NCBI RefSeq assembly: GCF_005503555.1
Contig: NZ_SCNG01000002.1
Location: 1,079,835 to 1,143,834, forward strand
Length of the DNA stretch: 64,000 nucleotides
Source of the DNA: Rudaea sp. 3F27F6
Lineage (GTDB): Bacteria > Pseudomonadota > Gammaproteobacteria > Xanthomonadales > Rhodanobacteraceae
Reading direction: 5' to 3'
Under the pieces are notes generated by a model, which made no database searches, was not told where the DNA came from, and saw only the letters and a list, made by a program, of their open reading frames with translations. The number at the start of each line of letters is the position of its first letter. The stretch's first letter is position 1. A program made the position numbers and the translations under genes. Below are positions 17,838 through 25,053 of the stretch, piece after piece.

Positions 17838-18419
17838 TTATCTGCGTTTGTTCGCGTCGTTTCGCGGCGGAGAAACTTCTCGCGTCGCGCTCCCCTCGGC
17901 CGCGGCAGCGAGTGTGCGCTTCGCAAGTCTCGCGCGCAACGCGTCGCGCTTGCGCGCGAGGCTCGTGGCGTATTCGTGCCGTGCATCGGGCAGTTGCGGC
18001 GCGGCGCCGAGGGCGTCGCGGTAGTCGCAGAAGTCGGTGTAGGCGCGCAGTACGGGCGCGAGCTTGCGCAACAACATTTCGAGCATGATCGCGTCATCGA
18101 GCAAGCCGATCACTTCGATGTCGTCGGGGATCAGATCTTCCGGATCGCTGAAGTAGACCAGCGCTTCGAGCACGTCCACGCGCTGCGCGGAAGGCAGCGC
18201 CCAGGCCTCGTCTTCGAGCATGACGATCAGCCGCTGCACGCCACCGATGCGCTTGCGCACGTAGCTCGGCGCGGTCGAGATCGGCAGCGAATCGAGCGCC
18301 TGTTTGGCCGCTTCGAGAATGTCGGCCTCGTCCGCCTCCTGGGCGACGCGGCGCGAGCGGACGAGTGCTTCGGCGAAACGTGTGATGTCGCCGGGTTCGA
18401 GTTCTATGGTGATGCGCAT
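17838..18419 (-). CDS. DUF1232/YkvA domain protein
   Basis: 193 residues. The diagnostic DUF1232 motif is ALVYFSDPEDLIPDDIEVIG followed by LLDDAIML, near residues 88-115. In other proteins this short domain often spans or abuts a membrane, but here no strongly hydrophobic stretch is present, so a cytoplasmic protein is likely. The C-terminus is basic and low-complexity (ending NDANKRR). Function is not known for the family. It is oriented divergently from the secreted protein gene that begins at 18532. Confidence 0.85.
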   Translation of the reverse strand: MRITIELEPGDITRFAEALVRSRRVAQEADEADILEAAKQALDSLPISTAPSYVRKRIGGVQRLIVMLEDEAWALPSAQRVDVLEALVYFSDPEDLIPDDIEVIGLLDDAIMLEMLLRKLAPVLRAYTDFCDYRDALGAAPQLPDARHEYATSLARKRDALRARLAKRTLAAAAEGSATREVSPPRNDANKRR

Positions 18420-18531
18420 GAGAAGAAAGATTAGACCGCGAAGCCCGGTCCAGAGGCCGCACGCGGAAAAAGTGTTATCGCGGCGAACGGTACCGTTCGC
18501 ACGATGCTCTCACGAATCCTTGGAGGCGATG

Positions 18532-19122
18532 ATGAGTAGCGAAAAATATGTGATCGTTTTCGCATTACTCGCATTTGTAAATCCATTGCCGGCCGGCGCG
18601 GAACCCGAAAAAACGGCTGTCGCGCCCGCGCCTGCTTCGTCGCAAGCCGTCTCGCCCGGTGGTCAGCACGACTTCGACTGGGAGATCGGCAATTGGAAAA
18701 CCCGGCTCAAGCGCCGCCTGCATCCGCTGACCGGCTCGAACGACTGGGTCGAATACGAAGGCACGACCACGGTGCGCAAGGTCTGGGACGGCGCGGCCAA
18801 TCTGGTCGAACTCGACGTGAAAGGCCCTGCCGGCCGCATCGAAGGCCTGGCGCTGCGCCTGTACAACCCGCAATCGCGGCAGTGGAGTCTCAACTTCGCC
18901 AATCGCGCCGGCGGCACCTTGTTCGTGCCGACCATCGGCGAATTCAAGAACGGCCGCGGCGAGTTCTACAGTCACGAGACCTTGAACGAGCGCGCCATCC
19001 TGGTGCGCTTCGTCATGTCCGACATCACCCGCGATTCGGCGCGATTCGAGCAGTCGTTTTCCGATGACGGCGGCAAAACCTGGGAAGCGAACTGGATCGC
19101 GGTCGATACGCGCATCCCCTAG
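18532..19122 (+). CDS. Secreted hypothetical protein
   Basis: About 196 residues. A hydrophobic N-terminus (KYVIVFALLAFVNPLPAGA) ends in an AxA-type cleavage site just before EPEK. The mature part starts with a low-complexity Ala/Pro linker and then a compact domain with FDWEIGNWKTRLKRRLHPL, YEGTTTVRKVWDGAANLVEL and FEQSFSDDGGKTWEANWI. These alternating beta strands resemble beta-barrel proteins of the DUF1579-like/lipocalin type. The ATG at 18532 is preferred over 18529 because GGAGG (18522-18526) is then 5 nt away. A longer upstream frame is antisense to the DUF1232 gene and is rejected. Role unknown. Confidence 0.8.
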   Translation: MSSEKYVIVFALLAFVNPLPAGAEPEKTAVAPAPASSQAVSPGGQHDFDWEIGNWKTRLKRRLHPLTGSNDWVEYEGTTTVRKVWDGAANLVELDVKGPAGRIEGLALRLYNPQSRQWSLNFANRAGGTLFVPTIGEFKNGRGEFYSHETLNERAILVRFVMSDITRDSARFEQSFSDDGGKTWEANWIAVDTRIP

Positions 19123-19185
19123 TCCGCTGCCTGCGCGCCGCCCCGGCGCACTCGCGGCGCACGCCTTGGCGCGAGACGGCCTGCA

Positions 19186-19216
19186 TTCACACCGCGCGCG
19201 GGAAGTACGGTATACT
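19186..19216 (+). promoter_or_regulatory. Candidate rhlE promoter
   Basis: TATACT at 19211-19216 is a strong -10 match; a weak TTCACA lies 19 nt upstream. The resulting leader would be about 250 nt, long for this genome but in keeping with cold-regulated helicase genes. The 19217-19476 stretch otherwise holds nothing I can assign. Confidence 0.4.
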
Positions 19217-19476
19217 CCGCGCCGCTTCAATGCGTCGCACCGCCGTTTTTCCCTTCCGGTCGATTCGACTCGCGATTGCTCGCGGTCAGTTCTCCTGCAC
19301 CACTCGGTCACGACGCCCCTGCGGTTTTACGCTTTACTAAAGCGAAAACCGCCTTACGCCTGCGGCGCGGTTCATCGGGAACGCTCAAGGTTTTTTTGTA
19401 CGTGCCGCATCGTGCAGCGCGTATGTCGCATGCGCCGGAATTCTGCGGCGCAGGCGCTTTGAAGGAGTTCTACATC

Positions 19477-20805
19477 ATGTCATTCGATACCCTCGGACTT
19501 TCGTCCAACATCCTGCGCGCCCTCGCCGACGCCGGCTACGACACGCCGACGCCGATCCAGGAAGCCGCCATTCCGCTCGTGCTCGAAGGCCGCGACCTGC
19601 TCGCCGGCGCGCAGACCGGCACCGGCAAGACCGCCGCGTTCTCCCTGCCGCTGCTCGAGCGCCTGTTCGCCAAGACCGCGCCGGTCGCCGGCAAGCGCCG
19701 TCCGCGCGCGCTGATCCTGACGCCGACGCGCGAACTGGCCGCGCAGATTCACGAAAACGTCCGCACCTATGCCAAGCACCTGCGCGTCTACGCGACGACG
19801 ATCTTCGGCGGCGTCGGCATGCAGCCGCAGATCGATGCGCTGCGCCGCGGCGTCGATATCGTCATCGCCACGCCGGGCCGCCTGATCGACCATCTCGAAC
19901 GCCGCACGGTCGACGTCTCCGGCATCGAGATCCTCGTCCTCGACGAAGCCGACCGTATGCTCGACATGGGCTTCCTGCCGCAGATGAAGCGCATCCTCAA
20001 CACACTGCCGAAGCAGAATCGCCAGACCCTGCTGTTCTCTGCCACGTTCGCCGACCAGATCAAGGCGCTCGCGCGCGAATTCATGCGCGATCCGGCCGAA
20101 GTGCAGATCGCCGCGCGCAACAGTGTCGTCGCGACCGTCACGCATCGCGTGCATCCGGTCGACGCGGCGAAGAAGCGCGACCTCCTGCTCGAACTGCTGA
20201 GCCGTGACAGCCGCCGTCAGACGCTCGTGTTCGGCCGCACCAAGCACGGTGCCGACAAGCTCGTCAAGTTCCTCGATCAGCACGGTCTGCGCACCGCGGC
20301 GATCCACGGCAACAAGAGCCAGGGCGCGCGCACGCGCGCGCTTGCTGATTTCAAGAATGGAAAAATCACTGTTCTGGTTGCGACCGATATCGCCGCGCGC
20401 GGCATCGACATCGACCAGCTACCTCTCGTGATCAACTTCGATCTGCCGATGGTCGCCGAGGATTACGTGCACCGCATCGGCCGCACCGGCCGCGCGGGCG
20501 CCGAAGGCCTCGCCGTCTCGCTCGTCTCGCATGACGAAACCCGTTTGCTGCGCGACATTCGCCGCATGCTCAAGCAGGACATCGCGATCGAGAACGTCGA
20601 AGGATTCGAGCCGAGCCAGCCGCTGCGCCTCGACGGCAACGGCGGCGGCGGCGGACAGCCGAAGCAGAACGCCCCGGCGCGCAAGCCGAACCACGCGCGC
20701 CGCCCGCACGCGAAGGCACCGAACGGTCAGCAGGCCAAGCCGCATGCAGCGGCGAACAAGCAGCCGCGCCATTGGCGTGGCGGGCGCGACGCGCGCAAAG
20801 CCTGA
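19477..20805 (+). CDS. rhlE: DEAD-box ATP-dependent RNA helicase RhlE
   Basis: 442 residues; unwinds short RNA duplexes in ribosome assembly and RNA decay. Start 19477 is preceded by AAGGAG at 19462-19467. Motifs in order: FDTLGLSSNILRALADAGY and the Q motif TPTPIQEAAIP; motif I AGAQTGTGKTAAF; Ia PTRELAAQI; Ib TPGRLIDHL; II VLDEADRMLDMGF; III LFSATF; IV LVFGRTKHGADKL; V VATDIAARGIDID; VI HRIGRTGRAG. The C-terminal ~70 residues are Gly/Gln/Lys/Arg-rich with histidines (for example PNHARRPHAKAPNG), a basic RNA-binding tail typical of RhlE proteins. It is monocistronic, with a strong hairpin downstream. Confidence 0.95.
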   Translation: MSFDTLGLSSNILRALADAGYDTPTPIQEAAIPLVLEGRDLLAGAQTGTGKTAAFSLPLLERLFAKTAPVAGKRRPRALILTPTRELAAQIHENVRTYAKHLRVYATTIFGGVGMQPQIDALRRGVDIVIATPGRLIDHLERRTVDVSGIEILVLDEADRMLDMGFLPQMKRILNTLPKQNRQTLLFSATFADQIKALAREFMRDPAEVQIAARNSVVATVTHRVHPVDAAKKRDLLLELLSRDSRRQTLVFGRTKHGADKLVKFLDQHGLRTAAIHGNKSQGARTRALADFKNGKITVLVATDIAARGIDIDQLPLVINFDLPMVAEDYVHRIGRTGRAGAEGLAVSLVSHDETRLLRDIRRMLKQDIAIENVEGFEPSQPLRLDGNGGGGGQPKQNAPARKPNHARRPHAKAPNGQQAKPHAAANKQPRHWRGGRDARKA

Positions 20806-20813
20806 GCATCGAC

Positions 20814-20845
20814 CGGGCGCAGCGGAAACAAAACCGCTGCGCCCG
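20814..20845 (+). terminator. Strong hairpin after rhlE
   Basis: A perfect 12-bp stem, CGGGCGCAGCGG pairing with CCGCTGCGCCCG around an AAACAAAA loop, starting 9 nt after the rhlE stop. No T-tract follows, so it may act in mRNA 3'-end protection or need Rho. Confidence 0.6.
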
Positions 20846-21129
20846 CTTGCTGATCCGGAATGTTTCGGCATCCGGGCCCACATTCCTTGCACCTATGCCT
20901 TCGGGTTGACGGTCGACCTGCCGGGTCCGATCACGGCTACCGCGCGTGCCGATGTCGATCACTCACCCCCGAGCCGCCGGCAAGAAAATCTGCCGGACTA
21001 GAAGGCGCACCGCTCTTACGGCCGTCCTGCCGCATCGCCCATTGAGACGATCGCCCCTCTTTTCGCAGCGGATCCATTCGAATCGTTCCCCGAGAACCGG
21101 CCGTCTGACCAGGCACCAAAGACAGCATT

Positions 21130-21165
21130 ACATTTTTTGACAAAAAGTCACATTTTTTGGATAAT
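21130..21165 (+). promoter_or_regulatory. Sigma70 promoter with 20-nt-spaced direct repeats upstream of the AraC gene
   Basis: TTGACA (21137-21142), a 17-nt spacer and GATAAT (21160-21165) form the best promoter in the window. ACATTTTTTG occurs at 21130 and again at 21150, a 20-nt period typical of AraC-family half-sites, and a TGAC-AAAAA-GTCA dyad overlaps the -35 box. The rest of 20846-21367 holds no convincing gene; a 55-codon frame at 21171-21338 starts just after the -10 box. Confidence 0.65.
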
Positions 21166-21367
21166 TGGTAATGAGGTATTTCAAGGACAAGAGGCGCTTC
21201 GGAATTCGCCCACCGTCGTGCCGCTCCTTCGACAGCAGCGATTTCCGCAACCGCGAGAGCTTTCCCGCCGATGCGAGCGAGCCTCACGGTAGCCACCCAA
21301 GACTCGCCGTCGCCGCACTCTCTACCGCCTCGCCGTAATCGGATTTGCCGTTCGCCTTCGGATATCG

Positions 21368-22357
21368 ATGCTCATGTCATCCCATTCCGTACCGCAGCCG
21401 AAAACCCCTCGCACCGAAGCGCTCGCGGCGCGGGCTGAATCGAATGCGCCGTTTCACACCGATCGCGCGCGCACGACCTATCAAAACCAGCGCCTGCTGA
21501 GCTGGCACGACGCGGATCTCTTCGTCAGCGCGTACGAGCCCGCGGCTTCGGTGCGCCTGTGGTCAAGGAATTCGATCGACGTGCTGACCATTTTTCTGCA
21601 GGGCGGCGCGCAAAAGCACGAGGGCGAAATCAACGGCAGCGGCTTCCGCTTCGGCGCGCATCGCCGCGGGCAGGTATCCGTCTATCCATGCGATGCCGGA
21701 ATGGATTTCGACATGGCCCATTCGCGCCTGAAAACCTGCGATCTGCATTTTCCGAAGCAGTTCGCGACGAACCAACTGGGCTTTCGCGAAGAGCGGCCGT
21801 TGACCTTGCAGCTGGCGAAGTCCGATCCATTCCTCTTCCATACGGCCGAGCAATTCGTCGCGCTGGAGAATCTGCACGACGATGTTTACGCCCTGCAGAA
21901 AGAAAGCCTGTTTCGCGTGCTGGCCCTGCATCTGTTCGCCAATTGCTGCGAAGGCCCCGCGCTACCATTGCCGGTCAACCTGCACCAGCTTTCGGCCAAG
22001 CGCGCACGACAATTGCAGGACTATATCGACAGCGAACTGCACCGGCGTTTCAGCGTCGGCGAATTGGCCTTGCTGGCCGGATGCGACGCGCGCGAGTTCC
22101 ACGCGGTTTTCCGCAATACTTTCGGCAACTCGCCGGCGCAATACATCATCGATCGGCGCCTGGAGCGCGCCTCACAGCTGATCCGCGATACGACGCTCGA
22201 CATCACCGGCATCGCCCTCGACACCGGATTCTCGAGCCAGAGCCATCTGACGACGACGCTGCGAAAACGTCGCGGCGTCACACCGTATCAATTGCGCAAG
22301 CGATCGGCGCGCGCTTTCCTCTTGCAGCGAGAGCCGCGCCGCGTCTTCACGCGGTAG
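21368..22357 (+). CDS. AraC-family transcriptional regulator
   Basis: 329 residues. The C-terminal ~100 residues carry the two helix-turn-helix units of AraC/XylS: LQDYIDSELHRRFSVGELAL, LAGCDAREFHAVFRNTFGNS, then PAQYIIDRRLERASQLI and ITGIALDTGFSSQSHLTTTL. The last block is the conserved signature, ending in the RRGVTPYQLR motif. The N-terminal ~200 residues are a cupin-like sensory domain without close similarity I recognise; LHDDVYALQKESLFRVLALHL is a likely dimerisation helix. Its own promoter is described at 21130-21165. The neighbouring minus-strand gene is a protease propeptide protein. What it senses is unknown. Confidence 0.9.
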   Translation: MLMSSHSVPQPKTPRTEALAARAESNAPFHTDRARTTYQNQRLLSWHDADLFVSAYEPAASVRLWSRNSIDVLTIFLQGGAQKHEGEINGSGFRFGAHRRGQVSVYPCDAGMDFDMAHSRLKTCDLHFPKQFATNQLGFREERPLTLQLAKSDPFLFHTAEQFVALENLHDDVYALQKESLFRVLALHLFANCCEGPALPLPVNLHQLSAKRARQLQDYIDSELHRRFSVGELALLAGCDAREFHAVFRNTFGNSPAQYIIDRRLERASQLIRDTTLDITGIALDTGFSSQSHLTTTLRKRRGVTPYQLRKRSARAFLLQREPRRVFTR

Positions 22358-22371
22358 CGGCGTAGGCAGCG

Positions 22372-22908
22372 CTACTTGGACGGCTGATCCATGAGCCGAT
22401 TCTGCTTCGGCAGGTCAACCGACTGCACTTCGCTCATTTTCCTGACGGTCTCCGCCTCGGGTCCGGTCAGATTGAGGCTGAAACCGTTGATAGCGTAGTG
22501 ATAGTCCTGCACGGGCTCGACGCGGCGATGCACGAGAGCGGCGATTTCGTCGAGGACACGTTGGTGTCGTTGTTGCGATTGCGCGAGCAGCTCTTGCGCT
22601 TCCGGCGAACGCGGATTCCATTTCACCGCCCGACGCTGTGCCGGAGGCAACTGCGCAGCGATCTCGTCCTGCTTTTTGCGCCACGCGCTCGCCACGCCGT
22701 CGCCGCGCAGCATAACGATATAGATGCGGCGGCCATTGGCGTCCGGCGCGGCGTCCCGCGCCGAGATCGACGCCTCGTTCGGATCTTCATGGCCGGACTG
22801 CATGGGGGCGACCTGGTCCGACGAACCGCTCGCGCCGGTTGCTGCGCAAGTCCCTGCGGCCAGCACGGCCATGCCGATTGCGGCGGCAAGAGTAAGGGAT
22901 CGATCCAT
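22372..22908 (-). CDS. Stand-alone subtilase propeptide / inhibitor I9 domain protein, possibly a remnant of an S8 protease
   Basis: 178 residues from ATG 22908. A signal peptide (MDRSLTLAAAIGMAVLAAG) is followed by a spacer, then an I9 propeptide domain: RRIYIVMLRGDGVASA begins it, HQRVLDEIAALVHRR is the central helix, and QDYHYAINGFSLNLTGPEAE is the conserved NGF strand, ending in SEVQSVDLPKQ. In secreted subtilases this prodomain is followed by the Asp/His/Ser catalytic domain. Here the frame ends just after the prodomain and no catalytic part follows before the next gene. It could be a true secreted inhibitor of a subtilase made elsewhere, or the leftover of a truncated protease. Confidence 0.75.
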   Translation of the reverse strand: MDRSLTLAAAIGMAVLAAGTCAATGASGSSDQVAPMQSGHEDPNEASISARDAAPDANGRRIYIVMLRGDGVASAWRKKQDEIAAQLPPAQRRAVKWNPRSPEAQELLAQSQQRHQRVLDEIAALVHRRVEPVQDYHYAINGFSLNLTGPEAETVRKMSEVQSVDLPKQNRLMDQPSK

Positions 22909-23031
22909 TCGTACGTTCTCCTTATCGAACGGCACACCATACGCAGCATACGAGAACAGTCGCCGCGACGGTATCCGATCGTCCGCCACTCACCCAAGCA
23001 GACGGCGCTAGCGCCGCGATGCCGCGCTGGA

Positions 23032-23634
23032 TCAACTTCTAACCACTTCCAGTTCCGCGACGGAAGCCTGCAGCTTCGGTCCGAGGTAGCAATGCGAGCC
23101 GCACGCGATCAGTCCTGCTTGCGTAAAAGTGGACAAGTACCATTTTGGCGTGCGCGCAATAAAGCCGTGCTTGTCGCCGTCGAGCGCGTCCTTCGAGGTG
23201 AACAGTTCGAGGAACGCAACACCGGCGAGCATGTCGGCAACGCCGGCGAGACCGCGGCGCAGCTCGGCGGAAGGCAGATAGTGGATCACGTCGGAGCAGA
23301 CGATCAGATCGAAGTCGGCGTCGAAGCGCAGTTCGGCGAGCTGGCCGAAGCCGACGAGGCGCAGGTTGCGCGCACGGCCGTAGCGCGCAATCGCATATTC
23401 GCTTGAATCAACGCCGAGATAGTCGATACGCGGGCGCAACTTCTTCAGCGGCGCACGCCACGCGCCCTCGCCGCAGCCGACGTCGAGCACGTTGCGCACG
23501 CGCCGGCCGAGGTAGTACTCGGCCACGGCGATCGCCAGCGCGGCCTTGCGTTCCAGCAGCGCCGGCGTGTTCACCGCATGCTGCGAATGGCGATACCAAC
23601 GGTCGAAATAGGCGCGGTCGTAAGTTTTCTTCAT
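23032..23634 (-). CDS. Class I SAM-dependent methyltransferase
   Basis: 200 residues from ATG 23634 (MKKTYDRAYFDRWYRHSQHA), a typical start for this family. Motif I is VRNVLDVGCGEGAWRAPL, motif II YLGVDSSEYAIARYG, and motif IV FDLIVCSDVIHYLP. An in-frame extension upstream encodes REP-like repeat sequence and is rejected. The substrate is not known. A single-gene unit; the neighbouring kor operon is on the same strand but separated by repeats. Confidence 0.86.
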   Translation of the reverse strand: MKKTYDRAYFDRWYRHSQHAVNTPALLERKAALAIAVAEYYLGRRVRNVLDVGCGEGAWRAPLKKLRPRIDYLGVDSSEYAIARYGRARNLRLVGFGQLAELRFDADFDLIVCSDVIHYLPSAELRRGLAGVADMLAGVAFLELFTSKDALDGDKHGFIARTPKWYLSTFTQAGLIACGSHCYLGPKLQASVAELEVVRS

Positions 23635-23654
23635 GCGCGCATTCTGAAGGCAGA

Positions 23655-23672
23655 GGCTCGATTTATCGAGCC
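23655..23672. repeat. Palindromic element with GATTTATC core
   Basis: GGCTCGAT-TT-ATCGAGCC, a perfect 8-bp-arm palindrome with the same core as 16467-16484. It lies directly upstream of the methyltransferase start. Confidence 0.6.
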
Positions 23673-23680
23673 CGGCTTTG

Positions 23681-23817
23681 CCTCCCTTCTCCCGGCAGGA
23701 GAAGATGGCGGGAAGCACCGGATGAGAGGGAAGCATCAGGACGCAGAATTACTTTCCGTACTGCTACGCCCTTCCCTCATCCGCCCTTCGGGCACCTTCT
23801 CCCGGTGGGAGAAGGAA
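23681..23817. repeat. Pair of inverted REP elements (CCTTCTCCC family)
   Basis: Two copies in opposite orientation, 23681-23732 and 23771-23817. Each has a stem such as CCTTCTCCCGG/TGGGAGAAGG and a flanking CCCTCATCCG with TTCGGGCACC. The same family occurs at 39941-39988, 42157-42203 and 42241-42292. It separates the kor operon from the methyltransferase gene. Confidence 0.75.
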
Positions 23818-23827
23818 AGAAGAGCAT

Positions 23828-24883
23828 TCAGCGCAGCGAATTGTTGATCTTCGCCAAGTTGTCTGCGCCGGGACTAAGTTCCTTCGCGCCAAGACGGTTG
23901 ATCGGCACTTCGGTCGTATTGAAGTGCTCGTGCAGGTCGTGCGCGTCGGGATCGACGTAGAGCAATCCCGTGACGACTTCGCCCTTGGCTTGTTGCGCAT
24001 GCACGTAGTTCATCGCTTTGATGCGGTCATGCGCATTGAAGTCGGCGCTGAGCTTGCGCAGGCGCACGATGCTGCCGTCGTGCTGGGTCACGTCGACGAT
24101 CTCGCCTTCGGCATAATCGACCGTGATCTCGGCGCGCACGTCGATGAAATCGAGCCGGTTCACCGCTTCGTTGTGCTCGCGCACATACTCGTAGCTCTTG
24201 GTGCTGCCGGCGTGATTGTTGAACGCCACGCACGGGCTGATCACGTCGATGAAGGCCGCGCCCCTGTGCGCGATTGCGCCCTTGATCAGCGGCACGAGTT
24301 GCTTCTTGTCGCCGGAGAATCCGCGCGCAACATAAGTGGCGCCGAGTTGCATCGCCAGGCCGACCAGATCGAGCGGGCTGTCGGTGTTGACGACGCCCTT
24401 CTTCGACTTCGAGCCCTGATCGGCCGTCGCGGAAAATTGGCCCTTGGTCAGGCCATAGACACCGTTGTTCTCGACGATGTAGACCATGTTGACGCCGCGC
24501 CGGATCGCGTGCACGAACTGGCCGATGCCGATCGAGGCCGAGTCGCCATCGCCCGACACGCCGAGATAGAGCAGGTCGCGGTTGGCGAGGTTCGCGCCGG
24601 TCAGCACCGACGGCATGCGCCCGTGCACGGTGTTGAAGCCGTGCGACTGGCCGAGGAAATAATCCGGCGTCTTCGAGCTGCAGCCGATGCCGCTGAGTTT
24701 GGCGACGCGATGCGGTTCGATATCCAGTTCCCAGCAGGCCTGGATGATCGAGGCCGAAATCGAATCGTGGCCGCAGCCGGCGCAGAGCGTCGAAATCTTG
24801 CCTTCGTAGTCTCGGCGCGTGAAGCCGATCGCGTTGCAGGCCAGCGTCGGGTGATGCAGTTTGGGTTTGGCGATGTAGGTCAT
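23828..24883 (-). CDS. korB: 2-oxoacid:ferredoxin oxidoreductase, beta subunit (2-oxoglutarate-type)
   Basis: 351 residues. This subunit binds thiamine pyrophosphate. CAGCGHDSISASIIQACWEL near the N-terminus and GDGDSASIGIGQFVHAIRRG with NMVYIVENNGVYGLTKGQ supply the TPP/Mg site (GDG...NN). DVISPCVAFNNH is also typical. It works with the fused gamma-alpha subunit encoded just upstream. The complex converts a 2-oxo acid plus CoA to acyl-CoA and CO2, reducing a ferredoxin; 2-oxoglutarate is likely from the PTVLGLTKGQ-type loop but not certain. The gap to korA is 170 bp and filled with REP repeats. No [4Fe-4S] domain is fused here; the low-potential clusters are likely supplied by the GltD-like partner. 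Confidence 0.92.
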   Translation of the reverse strand: MTYIAKPKLHHPTLACNAIGFTRRDYEGKISTLCAGCGHDSISASIIQACWELDIEPHRVAKLSGIGCSSKTPDYFLGQSHGFNTVHGRMPSVLTGANLANRDLLYLGVSGDGDSASIGIGQFVHAIRRGVNMVYIVENNGVYGLTKGQFSATADQGSKSKKGVVNTDSPLDLVGLAMQLGATYVARGFSGDKKQLVPLIKGAIAHRGAAFIDVISPCVAFNNHAGSTKSYEYVREHNEAVNRLDFIDVRAEITVDYAEGEIVDVTQHDGSIVRLRKLSADFNAHDRIKAMNYVHAQQAKGEVVTGLLYVDPDAHDLHEHFNTTEVPINRLGAKELSPGADNLAKINNSLR

Positions 24884-24908
24884 TTAGAAGCGACTCACAG
24901 CAGTAGCT

Positions 24909-25044
24909 GTCATTCCAGCGCAAGCTGGAATGCAGCCTTTTGTTGTAATGCTTTCAGAGCAGGAGCCGGATTCCAGCTTGCGCAGGAATGACGAGCAAAA
25001 GCGAAGGCGCTGGATTCCCGCTAGACGCATGTGGGAATGACAAG
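24909..25044. repeat. REP cluster (ATTCCAGC/GCTGGAAT family) within the kor operon
   Basis: Three arms of the GTCATTCC...GGAATGAC type occur between korA and korB: GTCATTCCAGCGCAAGCTGG, ATTCCAGCTTGCGCAGGAAT and GGATTCCCGCTAGACGCATG. They can fold into strong stem-loops in the operon mRNA. The same family is found inside the pioB-like gene at 49153-49283. Confidence 0.7.
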
Positions 25045-25053
25045 CAAGAGCAG

